From Prorocentrum cordatum (taxonomy: Eukaryota > Sar > Dinophyceae > Prorocentrales > Prorocentraceae): 64,000 nt of DNA. The stretch is from positions 873,287 to 937,286 of the forward strand of contig CAUYUJ010014260.1 of NCBI GenBank assembly GCA_963575745.1, read 5' to 3'. Shown here in pieces: positions 55,130-64,000 of this stretch (position 1 is the stretch's first letter; every line of letters begins with the position of its first letter). The position numbers and the translations under genes are program-made. The notes beneath the pieces are model-generated. The model made no database searches and had not been told where the DNA came from. It saw only the letters and a list, made by a program, of their open reading frames with translations.

Positions 55130-56311
55130 CTAAATCCCGGACTGCGTCAGCTCCGCCTGGCAATCATTGCTGGCCGCAGCTGCCATCTCTGCTCCGCCGC
55201 GGGGAAATGCCGCCAACTCTATGCGCCAGCATCGCAAGAACTCATACAAAGATAAATGTGCCAAGCCGGGCGCGCCAGGAGCGCCCACCGGGCGCGTGCC
55301 ATACAAGTACACCGGACTCTTCGACGCGATTCGAACCTTCTTCGACCCTTCTCCTTGGTCCGCTTCCAGAATTCCCGACGCTGCTACGGCCGCGCCGTCG
55401 CCGTCAGGACAGAGCCGCTCCGCCATGCGCACGGCTTCTGCTCCCAGGATAATGGCTGTCTTCGCAGTCTTGATACTCTCGGCACAGGTCACGCCTCTCG
55501 GGTCCCTGTACGCTTGCAGATTCGCGCTTTCCTGCGCTGGCCGCACAACGCCTGTCCCGTACATGTCACTGAGAAACCTCTTCATGTGCCTGTTCGCACG
55601 GTACGCCGCGGTCCTGTCCTTCGTCTGCTCCGCCAGCGCGTGGTGGCCCTTTTTGACCTCCCTCACCTCGTTGAACGACGGGACACACCGTTTGCACTGA
55701 TAGTCCGCCGCATATCCCGCCGCTGCATTCTGCGCTCGTTGCGCTGCCAGAACCATGTCTATGGGCCGATCCGTCTCCCAGCACCGCTCTTCGCACACAC
55801 AACTATCATGAGTGGATTCCGTCACAGGGAACCTGTGCGGGATCTGCAAATCGCTGTTGAAATTCAACCCTACCGCGCCGCTTAGCATCGCTGGCAGCGT
55901 GCCGTTCAGGTTCTCTTCGTTCAGGGGCCCGTGCAAACACCCTGTCATATTCCTTCTCCCTGCACGTGGCATGTCACGGCTCTTCAGAAAGCCCTGGCGC
56001 AATACCGCTGCGCGATCTATCAGCCACGACGCGCGCGGGAAAAAACTTTTGCACTGTGTCATGCCGTCATTCCTCTGACAATGGGCCAACGGTACCACGC
56101 GCTGCAATCGCTTACTCCACTTGTGCACGTGGTTCTGTCGGAACTCCTGCCCCTTTTGCACCCAGACGCCCAGGTACTCCTGCAGCCACGTTCGCCCATC
56201 CTCGCTTACCTTCTCCTCGTGTTCTGTTCCCCCAGAGTCTGGCGCGCGCTTCGCAATGTCGATCGTCGATTGGCAGGGGAGGCCGCTGTGTAAGTACTCC
56301 GGCGCCGCTGT
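55130..56311 (-). pseudogene. Helitron Rep middle region (copy 2), intact over about 390 codons
   Basis: One frame runs from DGRTWLQEYLGVWVQKGQEF through SWLIDRAAVLRQGFLKSRDM, GCLHGPLNEENLNG, DSCVCEERCWETDRP and SKSPVYLYGTRPVG to ELTQSGI, where a TAG at 55132-55130 replaces the CAG (Gln) present in copy 1. It is the best-preserved version of this region in the window. Confidence 0.7.
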
Positions 56312-57065
56312 CTTGGAGGCCATCTTGGACTGTCTTGGGCCCTCTGAGAGACCATATTGAAGCCATATTGGGTCCCTCTTGGGCTATCATGTTGGTCTAT
56401 GTTAGGCCGTCTTGAGACCTTTGAAGAGCGATACAAAGACGATATTGAGTAAAGTTTTATTTTTTACTGATATCTCTAACGAAATAGCAATTTTGGGTTA
56501 CAAGTAGGGTGCTTTGGGGGGGCCTCTCGGGCCGTCCTGAGGCCATCTAGACCGTACTCGAACGCTTTTGGGTCGTCTCGGGAACTCCTTGACAATCTGG
56601 ATGGCTTCTTGGGCCATCTAGGTGGCATGTTCGTGCCTTCTTGGCCCCCTCTTGGGCCACTCGTGGGCCGTCTTGGGAGACTCTCGGGCCGTCCCCGGGG
56701 TTTCCTGGGCCGTCTTGGGGACTTCTTGGGAGCCTCTTGGGCCGTCTTGGAGCGATCTCGGCGGCCTCTTGAGACTTCCTGGCCAGTCGGGAACTTGAAA
56801 ATGCAAGAGCGCTAGTCCTCTTGGAGCCCTCTTGGGGCTTCTTGGGAGCCTCTTGGGCCGTCTTGAGGCTATCTTGTGCCGTCTTGGAGCGCTCTTGACC
56901 GTCTGGAAGCCTCTTGGGCGATATTGAGCCGTCTTGGAAGTCATGTTGGACCTACTTGAGCGCTCTTGGAAGCCATCTTGAGGCCATATTGGGCCATCTT
57001 GGGGCCCTCTTGGAGTGTCTTGTTGCACTATGTTGGGCCGTCTTGAAGCCTTCCAAGAGCGATGC
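56311..57065 (-). repeat. GGCCCAAGA-family dispersed repeat interrupting the Helitron
   Basis: TTGGGCCGTCTTGGGGAC words starting directly at the Helitron truncation point, with AT-rich spacers at about 56440-56510 (TTTTATTTTTTACTGATATC) and a copy of the GGGAACTTGAAAATGCAAGAG spacer near 56788. Confidence 0.75.
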
Positions 57066-57725
57066 CAAGACTAGGTCGATGAAAGCTCAATTTTTTTCCT
57101 TCGCGAGTGGCACCGGCAATGGGTGGCACGAGTGTCAGAATCGCAACGCGAGACATCTGGCGTAAACCCAGAATGCGCGTTGGAAACGTAGCACGCGAGT
57201 TCTGGTATACTGTAAACCCAGAGCGCTCTCCGTGCGGAAGGCAGATCGGCTCGAGCGACCGGGGATCTGCAGAAACATTGGGCATGCAGAGCACGCAGCA
57301 CGCCACGCGCAGCTCTGCACAGGAGCAGCAGACACAGTCCGCCCCCATCGAGGATCCGCGGGCCGCGCGGCGGTAGAGCAGCGGGGCTCCATGCCCCGCT
57401 GGAAGTGGATACAGCGAAGGCGCATGAGTTTTTGTTTCCCCATATACTAAGATGGGGTTATTGTTATTACTTTGATATGATGATGGTTGCTCAGACCCGC
57501 TCATACCCAGACTTTGCGACCCAGGCACTCGCAGCGGGAATGTCCAGTCGAGTAATTTACCGATGTGGCCAAAAGATGGATGGCCCTGATCGGGCCTGAG
57601 GGCCGCGGCGGCAGCGAACATTGCACATGGTGCGCGGGAGAACAATACTTGGCATGCACGTGCCCTACAAGCAGGCACGTTGCCACCTCTATCTTACCTA
57701 CGCATGAATAGCAGCTCCGCGTGCT
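57066..57725. other. no gene seen
   Basis: Short ORFs only; no recognisable domain. Confidence 0.4.
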
Positions 57726-58130
57726 GCCCAAGCGGAGGAAGAGGACGGAGGAGGAGGACGAGGAGGGGAGCAGGAGATGGAGGGGGAGGAGGAGGAAGAA
57801 GGAGAAGGGAGGAGGGAGGAGACGCTGAGGGTGGAACGTGTCTTCCAGCCCGGGCGCCGCGGCCACCACATGCGGGCTGGCGCCACGCCACCCCGCGTCG
57901 TGCCAACCCCCCCCACCGGCCAGCGGGCCAGCCGAAAACCTAGTCGGCACGGTGAGGATGAGAGGAGCAGGAGGTAGGATGAGGAGGACGAGGGGGAGAC
58001 GCCAAGGATGGAACTTGCCTTCCAGCCTGGGCGCAGCACCACCACATGCCGGCTGGCGCGACGCCATCCCGCGTCGTGGCGCCCCCACGGCCAGCGAGCC
58101 AGCCAAGAAGGGGGGCACGGTGACGGGACC
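57726..58130 (+). repeat. GGA tract and direct duplication of about 177 bp
   Basis: After a GGA-rich tract, GAGACGCTGAGGGTGGAACG (57819) and GAGACGCCAAGGATGGAAC (57996) start two similar blocks containing CTTCCAGCC, CACCACATGC, GGCTGGCGC and CGCGTCGTG in order. Confidence 0.75.
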
Positions 58131-58210
58131 AATAGGCGTGGGCGAGCGCAGGGCAGCGGCTGGGTGATACGCACAGCCTCACTGTTCCTGCCTCCTTCAT
58201 CCGTGAAACA

Positions 58211-58705
58211 CTACATCCAACGCAAATGACAAAACTTCACGGAAGCCGCATGCTGGCCCTGCAAGATCCCGCCAGCCCGAAGGAAGGAAAGGATCGAGAT
58301 TGCCCTGCATTGAAGTCAACAGGGCAGCTGCGGGAAGTGAAGCTCGTCGTGCTGCGCAGGATGATGTAATTCGACGCGCGCCTACACACGCTGCAAATTG
58401 TCAGCCGTTGCAGGCGGCAGCGCCAGGCCACGTTCGCATGAAAGTCAAGGTCATACCGTCTTTCTGCTGCAGCATGCCCGCATTCCTCCTTCCAACCTCT
58501 CCCTCCTCCATCCCCGGAGCACGGCATCCAACGCAAAAATAGAACCTCACAAACGCCGCGCGCTGGCCCTGCAAGATCCCGCCAGCCCGAAGGGCGGAAA
58601 GGATCCAGATTGTCCTGCATTGAGGTCAAAAGGGCAGCTGCGGGACGTGAAGTTCGTCGCGCTGCGCAGGATGATGTGATTCCACACACACTCAGAACGC
58701 TACAA
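58211..58705 (+). repeat. direct duplication, period about 311 bp
   Basis: ATCCAACGCAAA (58214 and 58525), GCTGGCCCTGCAAGATCCCG, CCAGCCCGAAGG, CTGCATTGA and GCTGCGCAGGATGATGT recur in the same order in 58211-58397 and 58522-58705. The spacer between copies is unrelated. Confidence 0.85.
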
Positions 58706-59525
58706 AGCAGTACATTAAAGGCATGACATCGTCGTCGTCGTTCCTGTGATGTTGATCGAATGAAACGTTGTCATACTGGTCTTGAAGTCCCCGCCCGCAG
58801 CTGGAGGGAAGCTGGCCTGGTTCAGCATCCGCCGCCCTGCCGTCCGCAGAGGGGAGCAGAGAATGACCCCACGAACGCAAAATCAAGTCTTCACACCGAG
58901 AGTCACGCGCCTCGCATGGCTGGCGAGCCGAAGCTCGGTCGCCGACTTAAGGCTGGGGTGACTCTCGAACGTGACGCAAGGCCTTCGGTCGGGAAGGTCA
59001 TCACTTCAAATTGTGCTGCTGCATCTGCAATCGATTGCGAGGTGGCGCGCACCAGAAAGTAACTACAGCGTGCCGGAGCCCGCCTGGACTGAGGGGGGGA
59101 GAGGATGGAGGGAGGGGTGGGCGAGGGGGGAACACGATGGGACTGTTTGTGTGAGAAGGGTGGAGAATCACTAGAAAGGGGTGAAAGACCATGAGAGGTC
59201 ATGAGGTGCTTGGCACCTAATAGCGCGGATGCGACTGCCCAGCATTGCGCTGAGAAAACGGTTAAGACCACACTAAGCGGCTGAATGCAGGGCCCTGGGA
59301 CCTCCATTATGAGCCATTGCCGTCAGGGAAACGGCAGCCAGCAGACAGTCTGCCCGCGCATCCCTGAGAGCGAAGCTAGACCCTCGAATGTACTTAAACC
59401 TTAGCCTGTGTCGCCAAGATACATGCACCAAGGAGAGAGAGGGCAAGGTAAGCTGAGAGAACAATTAGATGAGGCGAGCGATGAGGACGGTGGTGGAGCG
59501 GGAGTATGTCCCTGGACAACGGTCA
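58706..59525. other. no gene seen
   Basis: Ordinary sequence, purine-rich at 59090-59140. No recognisable domain. Confidence 0.4.
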
Positions 59526-59528
59526 ATG

Positions 59529-60370
59529 AATCCGCCGACCCCTTGTGGGTCTCTAGACGTGTGAGATTGTTCCCCCCCCATAATTCCCCCCTGGGGACCC
59601 CCCCCGGCCGGGTTCGACCCACTCCCGGCTGGCTTCGATCCACCCCCGAACTCATCCGAGGGGGTTCGGCCCTCCCCGGGCTCGTTCTGGAGCTCCAAAA
59701 CAGCCCATGAGGCTCCCAAGACACCCCCAAGACGGTCCAAGAGGCCTCCAAGACGCCCCAAGAGGCCGCCGAGACGCCCCAAGAGGCCTCCAAGAGGCCC
59801 CAAGAGGCCTCCAAGACGCCCCAAGAGACCTCCAAGACGCCCCAAGAGACCTCCAAGACGCCGAAAGAGACCTCCAAGAGGCCCCCAAACAGGGCCCCAA
59901 GAGGCAAAACTCGTTGATGTTCATTTGCTGTTTTTGATGTTTTTGGCATTTTCGCCTTTTCGGCTTTCCGACGCTCCAAGACCGCCCAAGAAGCTCCCAA
60001 GACCGCTCCAAAACTGCCCAAGAGGCCCCCACGACGCCCCCAAGACGGCCCAAGAGGGCCCCCAGACAGCCCAGGAGCCGCCCAAGGCGGCCCAAGAGGG
60101 CCCCCAAACGGCCCAAGAGCCACCCAAGACGGCCCAAGAGGCTCACGAACGGGCCCAAGAGGGGCTCCAGAGGGAGACCACGAACCGAAAAATCCAGCCT
60201 TCCGCCCCAAGAGGCCCCAAGAGGCCCCAAAGAGGCCCCAAGAACCCCCCAAGAGGCACCCAAGATGCCAAAAAGATTCCCAAAAGAGGCCCCAAAACGG
60301 CCCCCAAGAGCCTTCGAAACTGCCTCCAAGAGGCCCGCGAGAAGCCCCCCCGCAAGATCCCAACGGACAT
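59529..60370 (+). repeat. structured GGCCCAAGA-family repeat, full-length type
   Basis: Head TCCGCCGACCCCTTGTGGG and TCTAGACGTGTGAGATTG, C-rich spacer, CCAAGACGCCCCAAGAGGCC array, AT-rich spacer at 59905-59970 (ending CGGCTTTCCGACGCTCCAAG), array, marker ACCGAAAAATCCAGCCTTCC (about 60184), array, end module CGCGAGAAGCCCCCCCGCAAG (about 60338). Confidence 0.8.
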
Positions 60371-60479
60371 CCCCGAACGCACCGGTTTTTAGAGTCGCGT
60401 CCAGCCGCGGCGACGAGCAGGGCATCCGAAGGCGAGGCCTCCTTCTTGGGGCGTCGGGTCGCACCCGCGTCTGACACCT

Positions 60480-60604
60480 CCCTCCTCTCCTCCTGCTTCT
60501 CACTTGTACTTGCGCGCGCAACCCCTTCCTCTCGTCACTCACGCGCACTCCTTCTGTTCCTCTTCCTCCTCCTCCTCCTACTCCTCCTCCTCCCCTTCCC
60601 CTTC
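60480..60604 (+). promoter_or_regulatory. polypyrimidine tract before the SL relic
   Basis: The stretch is C/T rich, ending CTCCTCCTCCCCTTCCCCTTC directly before CCGTAG. With the AG inside the relic SL (60609-60610) it forms a plausible trans-splice acceptor for new SL addition (inference from the published recycling model). Confidence 0.5.
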
Positions 60605-60648
60605 CCGTAGCCATTTTGGCTCAAGAAGCACAGCCGTTCTGGCTCAGG
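60605..60648 (+). other. spliced-leader relic, exact, plus a second decayed copy
   Basis: 60605-60610 CCGTAG and 60611-60625 CCATTTTGGCTCAAG match all 21 conserved bases of the dinoflagellate SL. A second, older copy follows at 60631-60648 (CAGCCGTTCTGGCTCAGG, 14 of 18 matching TAGCC... of the SL). Confidence 0.9.
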
Positions 60649-60780
60649 CAATTGGGGCCTGGGCTTGCAGCAGCATGCCTCTTCAGAACGGCCGGGTGCT
60701 GTTGCGGGCCTTTTTGGCTTGGTCTTTCAGTGAGCTCCTGGCGGAGCAGTGCAGTCAACGAGCCCCTCGGGGCATTCCTC

Positions 60781-61864
60781 ATGGCCAATGGCGGCGCCGA
60801 AATCCTCCCTGGACCGCGGGCGCCCACATGGGCCTGTTCATGCGGGCGCAACACGAACTAGGCGTCCAGAGTCGTGTGCAAGTGTGGCAAGGCAGCTCCT
60901 CCTGAGGTACGTCGTCAGGTGAGCAGGAAGCTCGTGGCCAGCAGCATCGCCAGCCTCGCGGTGCTCCTCTGGGTGGCGGTGGCAGTCGCGACGACAAGCT
61001 TCAGAAGCGTCTGGACGAGCTGCAGCGCAAGTTTGACAAGTTGGTCGGAGGCGGTTCTAACAGTGGCACGAGTGGTTAGTCAGCCAAAGATGCCAACGGA
61101 AAGGGCGCATCCCCCAAGGACCCGAAGGAGCAGGAGCTACGTGACGGCATCAAGCAGCTTGGGGTGGCTATTTCACACTGTTAGAAGCTTGGTGAGTCGG
61201 GCAAGAGTGCAAAGGCTGAGTTGGACGTCAAGCTCGGGGCCGCGCGCCGTGAGCTCGCCCATTGCAAGCCTCAGCTCACGCAGCGTACTAACGTGGGCCA
61301 CCGTCTGGCACATGCGAGTAGCAAGAAGCAGGAGTTGGAGCAGCAGATTGACGGGCAGAACCTGTTCATCGCAAATGCTCAAGAGAAGATTGATGCTATG
61401 CGGGCCCAAGTTGAAGCGACTGATCGAGCAATTGAAGTCCTCAATCGTGACTCGGTTCGCACCCATCCTGGTACTCCTTGTATGGACCTGGAGCTGGACC
61501 CGGGCTTGTTGGCAGCGTCTGACGAACAGTTGAAGGTCAACGAGATGCTCCAGTCTGATACCTTCAAGAAGTTTGCGGAGTTGTTGGCGGCCTCCCATCA
61601 GGCGAGGCGGCAAAGACGACACCGGTGGCACCGCCACCGTTCACGGCAGGTGGTGCTGGCTTCCCCGGTACTGCTTCTTCTCATGGTGGCACTCCTCCAG
61701 GAGGTAGTGCGCATCAGGTTCCCGCACCAGGCTTCACGGCGGATGCGGACCTCGACGAAGTGATGGTTGATGAGATCTTCGCAGCAGCCGCGATCAGAGT
61801 CGATAAGCGGACCTTCATCGAGCAGTTCGGTAGCAGGCTTGGCAAGAAGCCGCGCACAGCGTAG
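60781..61864 (+). pseudogene. LINE ORF1: zinc finger, coiled coil, C-terminal tail
   Basis: From ATG 60781: MANGGAEILPGPRAP, then T-W-A-C-S-C-G-R-N-T-N, a TAG at 60859-60861, and A-S-R-V-V-C-K-C-G-K-A-A-P. The W-x-C-x-C ... N ... C-x-C layout is a RanBP2-type zinc knuckle with a stop inside it, possibly in place of a Trp codon. After a shift the text reads DDKLQKRLDELQRKFDKLVG; then from 61221 VKLGAARRELAHCKPQ to AQVEATDRAIEVLNRD is a clear heptad coiled coil. Near 61610 the frame changes to a Gly/Pro-rich stretch and ends DEIFAAAAIRVDKRTFIEQF with a stop at 61864. Such proteins bind the LINE RNA (family knowledge). Confidence 0.65.
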
Positions 61865-61959
61865 CACGCGGCTGCCTCTTTGCTGTGGCCTGTCTTTATC
61901 TAAATTCGGAGTTCCTGCTCCTCCTCCGCCTCCCACCGACTCCCTCGCCTTCTCGCCCC

Positions 61960-62690
61960 AGCCTCTTGGCCTGGGCGAATGCTTCGAGTCCTACAACGGT
62001 AGCAGTTGGCCGACGTTGCGAGAAAGGCTATGCTCGACAACTGCCCTCCTCCTGTTGGCGCAGGGGATGGGGGCTCTCGAGGAGCGCGAGGGGGAAAGGG
62101 CGGCCTCGGCGGCTGGTCTGAGGTGGAAAATGTTGTGATCCCCCTCCCCCGCTGGCGAGGCTGGTAGGCCAAGAGCGGGGGTGGCGGTCGTCGTTCGCGC
62201 GCATGCTGGCACGCGTTGGCCGTCGGACGCTTGCGAGACCGTCGGGCGCGAGCCCCACCGCGCAGGGATCGTTGCCCCTGGACGAATCATTGACGTGATT
62301 GTTGATATTCCAGGCTGGCCTCCCCTCGATGTGATATCGCGTTGCCTTAAGTCGGGGACTGGGTTGCGCCCCCCTCAATCTTGCGCTTCTTAGGAAGATG
62401 GTGGAGAAGCTTGCTGGGAAGCATGTGTACGCGGCGGGGGGCGATTGGAACCTCGACCCCAACCTGGATTCGACGGGGCTGGCTCGCAAGGTGGAAGCTG
62501 CTTTTCTTCGTGCCAGCCAAGAAGACGTGTTTGTCTCCAGGAAGCCTCACGACGATCGATTTCTTTTAAACCAGCACGTGATTTGCCCGTGCCTGTGATA
62601 AGGTCGAAGCGGACACGTCCTGGACCCATCGGCCTCGTAGGCCCGTTCAGCTCAACCTCCGCCCCGAGGCTGTGCGATGCGATCAGCTGA
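61960..62690 (+). pseudogene. LINE ORF2: APE-type endonuclease
   Basis: Pieces in order but in changing frames: FESYNGSSWPTLRERL ... LLLAQGMGALEER (start of the nuclease), AVVVRAHAGTRW, HVYAAGGDWNLDPN (the G-G-D-W-N is the conserved GGDFN motif; about 62425-62465), TIDFF (62552-62566) followed by TAA at 62567 and TGA at 62579, then SWTHRPRRPVQLNL with the terminal catalytic His region. The domain nicks target DNA for target-primed reverse transcription. No piece is long enough to be active. Confidence 0.65.
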
Positions 62691-63885
62691 CGCATCGGTC
62701 GCATCAGAAGCTCCCGACGGAGCTCCCGTTCGGGCCGACTCCTCGACCTCAAGACTGGGCCCTCAGCCGTATCATAGCTAAGGACGCTGCGGCTGCAGCT
62801 CTGGCTCGCCCTATCGGCGAGGCTTGGGAGCTTCTCACGGCTGCTTGGAAGCAGTTTCCCAATCAACTCGAGCTCGAGCTCGAGTCTTTCACGGGGATTG
62901 CGGTTAAAAGCAAGGGGCACAATGGGCGATTTCCTCAAGCCCCGATGGGCCCCCATTTTCGCCAAACCCAAAGCGTTTAGCCTCCGTGGCCAGTACTGTG
63001 GGTGGATCTGGCTGGCTCAGAACCTGTCCGAAACCATTGGGACTTCGGTGCGACTTCGCAGAGTGCCCCAGGACCCTGCTTTTCTGGACCATGCTCAGAT
63101 CCAGCAACTTTCGGAAGATGCGAGTCTCCAGACCCAGCAGCTTCTCACTTCGCCGTGCCCTGGCGAAGGGCAGAACGTTCGACTAGATGCGACCCTCGCT
63201 CGAGCTCGCCGCCTGGCCCGTTCCTTTTCGCTCGACGCGGGCCTCGACGCCTGGATCGAGCAGTGCCAGGAGTTTCTGTCGCCTTGGGACGACGACCTGA
63301 GCGAGGCGCGCAAGGCCGTCGCGAAGGTCCAGCAGGACAGCTGGGATGAATGGCAGGAGAAGGCGCTCTCGGGGGGGGGGGGCTAGGACCACGCGTAGGC
63401 TCATTAAGCTTAAGCAGAAGTGGGCCCCCACCGTCGTCCAAAATCACCCGGGTTGTTTTTCGAACTCTCCTCAAGAAATTCAGAAGGCTCAGGGGGAATG
63501 TCTGGCTAAGTTCTGGCATGCGTCTCACGTGCCTCCTGAAGTTTGCGTTCCTGATAGGTGCCACCTTCCTAAGCCGACGGCGGCCGAGATCCGGAGTGCT
63601 TCAAGCAGTTGTTCGCACCTCACGTCGCAGTTTTTGGACGGACTGCATCCAAGGCAGCTTGCGTTGGTCTCGGATGATGCTCTGGGCGCTTTCGGAGCGA
63701 TAATCCAAGCGATCGAGTCCCTGGGCTTGTTCCCGAAACAGCTGTTCTGGCTTCTTTCCCGTTGCTCGAGAAACCAGAAGGAGGCCTCCGCCCGATCCTG
63801 TTGCGCGCTGGCCCCGCCCGTGTCTGGGGGGGGGGGGGGGGAGGGGGCCTATGATATTGGATTTCAACACCAACTACCCTCATAA
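62672..63885 (+). pseudogene. LINE ORF2 linker between endonuclease and RT
   Basis: Frame 62672-62980 (RPQDWALSRIIAKDAAAAAL, GEAWELLTAAWKQFPNQLEL), then after a shift 62898-63386 (SLDAGLDAWIEQCQEFLSPW, WDDDLSEARKAVAKVQQDSW), then after a G12 run at 63371-63382 the frame 63346-63885 (KLKQKWAPTVVQNH, FLDGLHPRQLALVSDDALGA, QAIESLGLFPKQLFWLLSRC). The last phrases resemble the segment just before reverse transcriptase in dinoflagellate LINE-like proteins (from memory). A G16 run at 63826-63841 breaks the frame again. Confidence 0.55.
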
Positions 63886-63906
63886 GTACTGGGATTTCGG
63901 CCCAGG

Positions 63907-64000
63907 CCGCAGCGCTGAGGATGCCGCGTGGCACCAGGGTGCGCGGGCCGAGGTGGCCCATCATGAAGATGGCGAAACGGGGGGAGCGGTTTGGGATTGC
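63907..64000 (+). pseudogene. LINE reverse transcriptase, start, cut by the window edge
   Basis: The frame reads GRSAEDAAWHQGARAEVAHH then EDGETGGAVWDC, which fits the stretch before and at RT motif A (the D of VWD). Only about 31 residues are in the window. Confidence 0.5.

Larger units (their letters stand above)
51438..56311 (-). mobile_element. Helitron-like element, copy 2, 5' end missing
   Basis: Same order and orientation as copy 1. It starts on the right at about 56311, inside the Rep region, where homology to copy 1 (GCCGCTGTGTAAGTACTCCG) gives way abruptly to GGCCCAAGA-family repeat. It ends on the left at about 51438, directly against the Rep region of copy 1. It has about 100 bp (around 54430-54540, Lys/Arg-rich KKRGG segment) that copy 1 lacks. 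Confidence 0.7.
60605..64000 (+). mobile_element. decayed LINE retrotransposon with an SL at its 5' end
   Basis: SL relics, then ORF1 (zinc finger, coiled coil, Gly/Pro linker, conserved-looking C-terminus), then ORF2 with APE-type endonuclease and the linker leading into reverse transcriptase. The element continues beyond the right edge. All main frames are broken by stops or shifts, several at G homopolymers. The SL implies this copy, or its source, came from a trans-spliced transcript. Confidence 0.75.

Noticed and set aside
1-64000. tRNA, rRNA, snRNA genes and canonical promoters
   Set aside because: No cloverleaf with a GGTTCRA box, no rRNA-like block and no convincing promoter motif were seen; a covariance-model search would be needed to exclude small RNAs.

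Overview
The window is nuclear DNA of a dinoflagellate. The strongest evidence is an exact match to the 21 conserved bases of the dinoflagellate spliced leader (SL) at 60605-60625 (+), and a one-mismatch SL at 8916-8936 (-) followed by two decayed SL copies. The very high GC content, the extreme third-position GC in the believable coding parts, the sparse genes and the long CTC/GGA microsatellites agree with this. No bacterial gene organisation, tRNA, rRNA or CRISPR array was found.

One host gene is clearly alive: a METTL21-type protein methyltransferase on the minus strand that runs off the left edge (1-1142). Other host-type coding pieces are fragments: a Cys-rich piece with a C-terminal membrane helix (6565-6911, -), an exon resembling the C-terminal tail of an AGC kinase (32702-32852, -), a possible terminal exon (30725-30836, -) and a frameshifted hypothetical gene (42855-44240, -).

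Most of the rest is mobile or repetitive DNA. From 46.0 to 56.3 kb lie two head-to-tail, minus-strand copies of a Helitron-like element (HUH Rep plus Pif1-type helicase plus Cys-rich tail), each broken by its own stops and frameshifts. From 60.6 kb to the right edge is a decayed LINE (zinc finger/coiled-coil ORF1, then endonuclease and the start of reverse transcriptase in ORF2) whose 5' end carries the SL. At 8.4-8.9 kb a retropseudogene of a secreted-type Cys-rich protein carries three tandem SL relics. A second ORF1-like fragment sits at 12.08-12.56 kb.

Between these lie a structured dispersed repeat built from GGCCCAAGA-like words (about 15 blocks, both orientations), at least four small inverted-repeat (MITE or foldback) elements, a four-fold array of perfect palindromes (11.18-11.37 kb), a 1.8 kb higher-order minisatellite (14.5-16.3 kb), several other satellites and many trinucleotide tracts. 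The common theme is recycling: mRNAs and transposon transcripts have been reverse transcribed back into the genome with their trans-spliced leader still attached, and element copies have then decayed in place.
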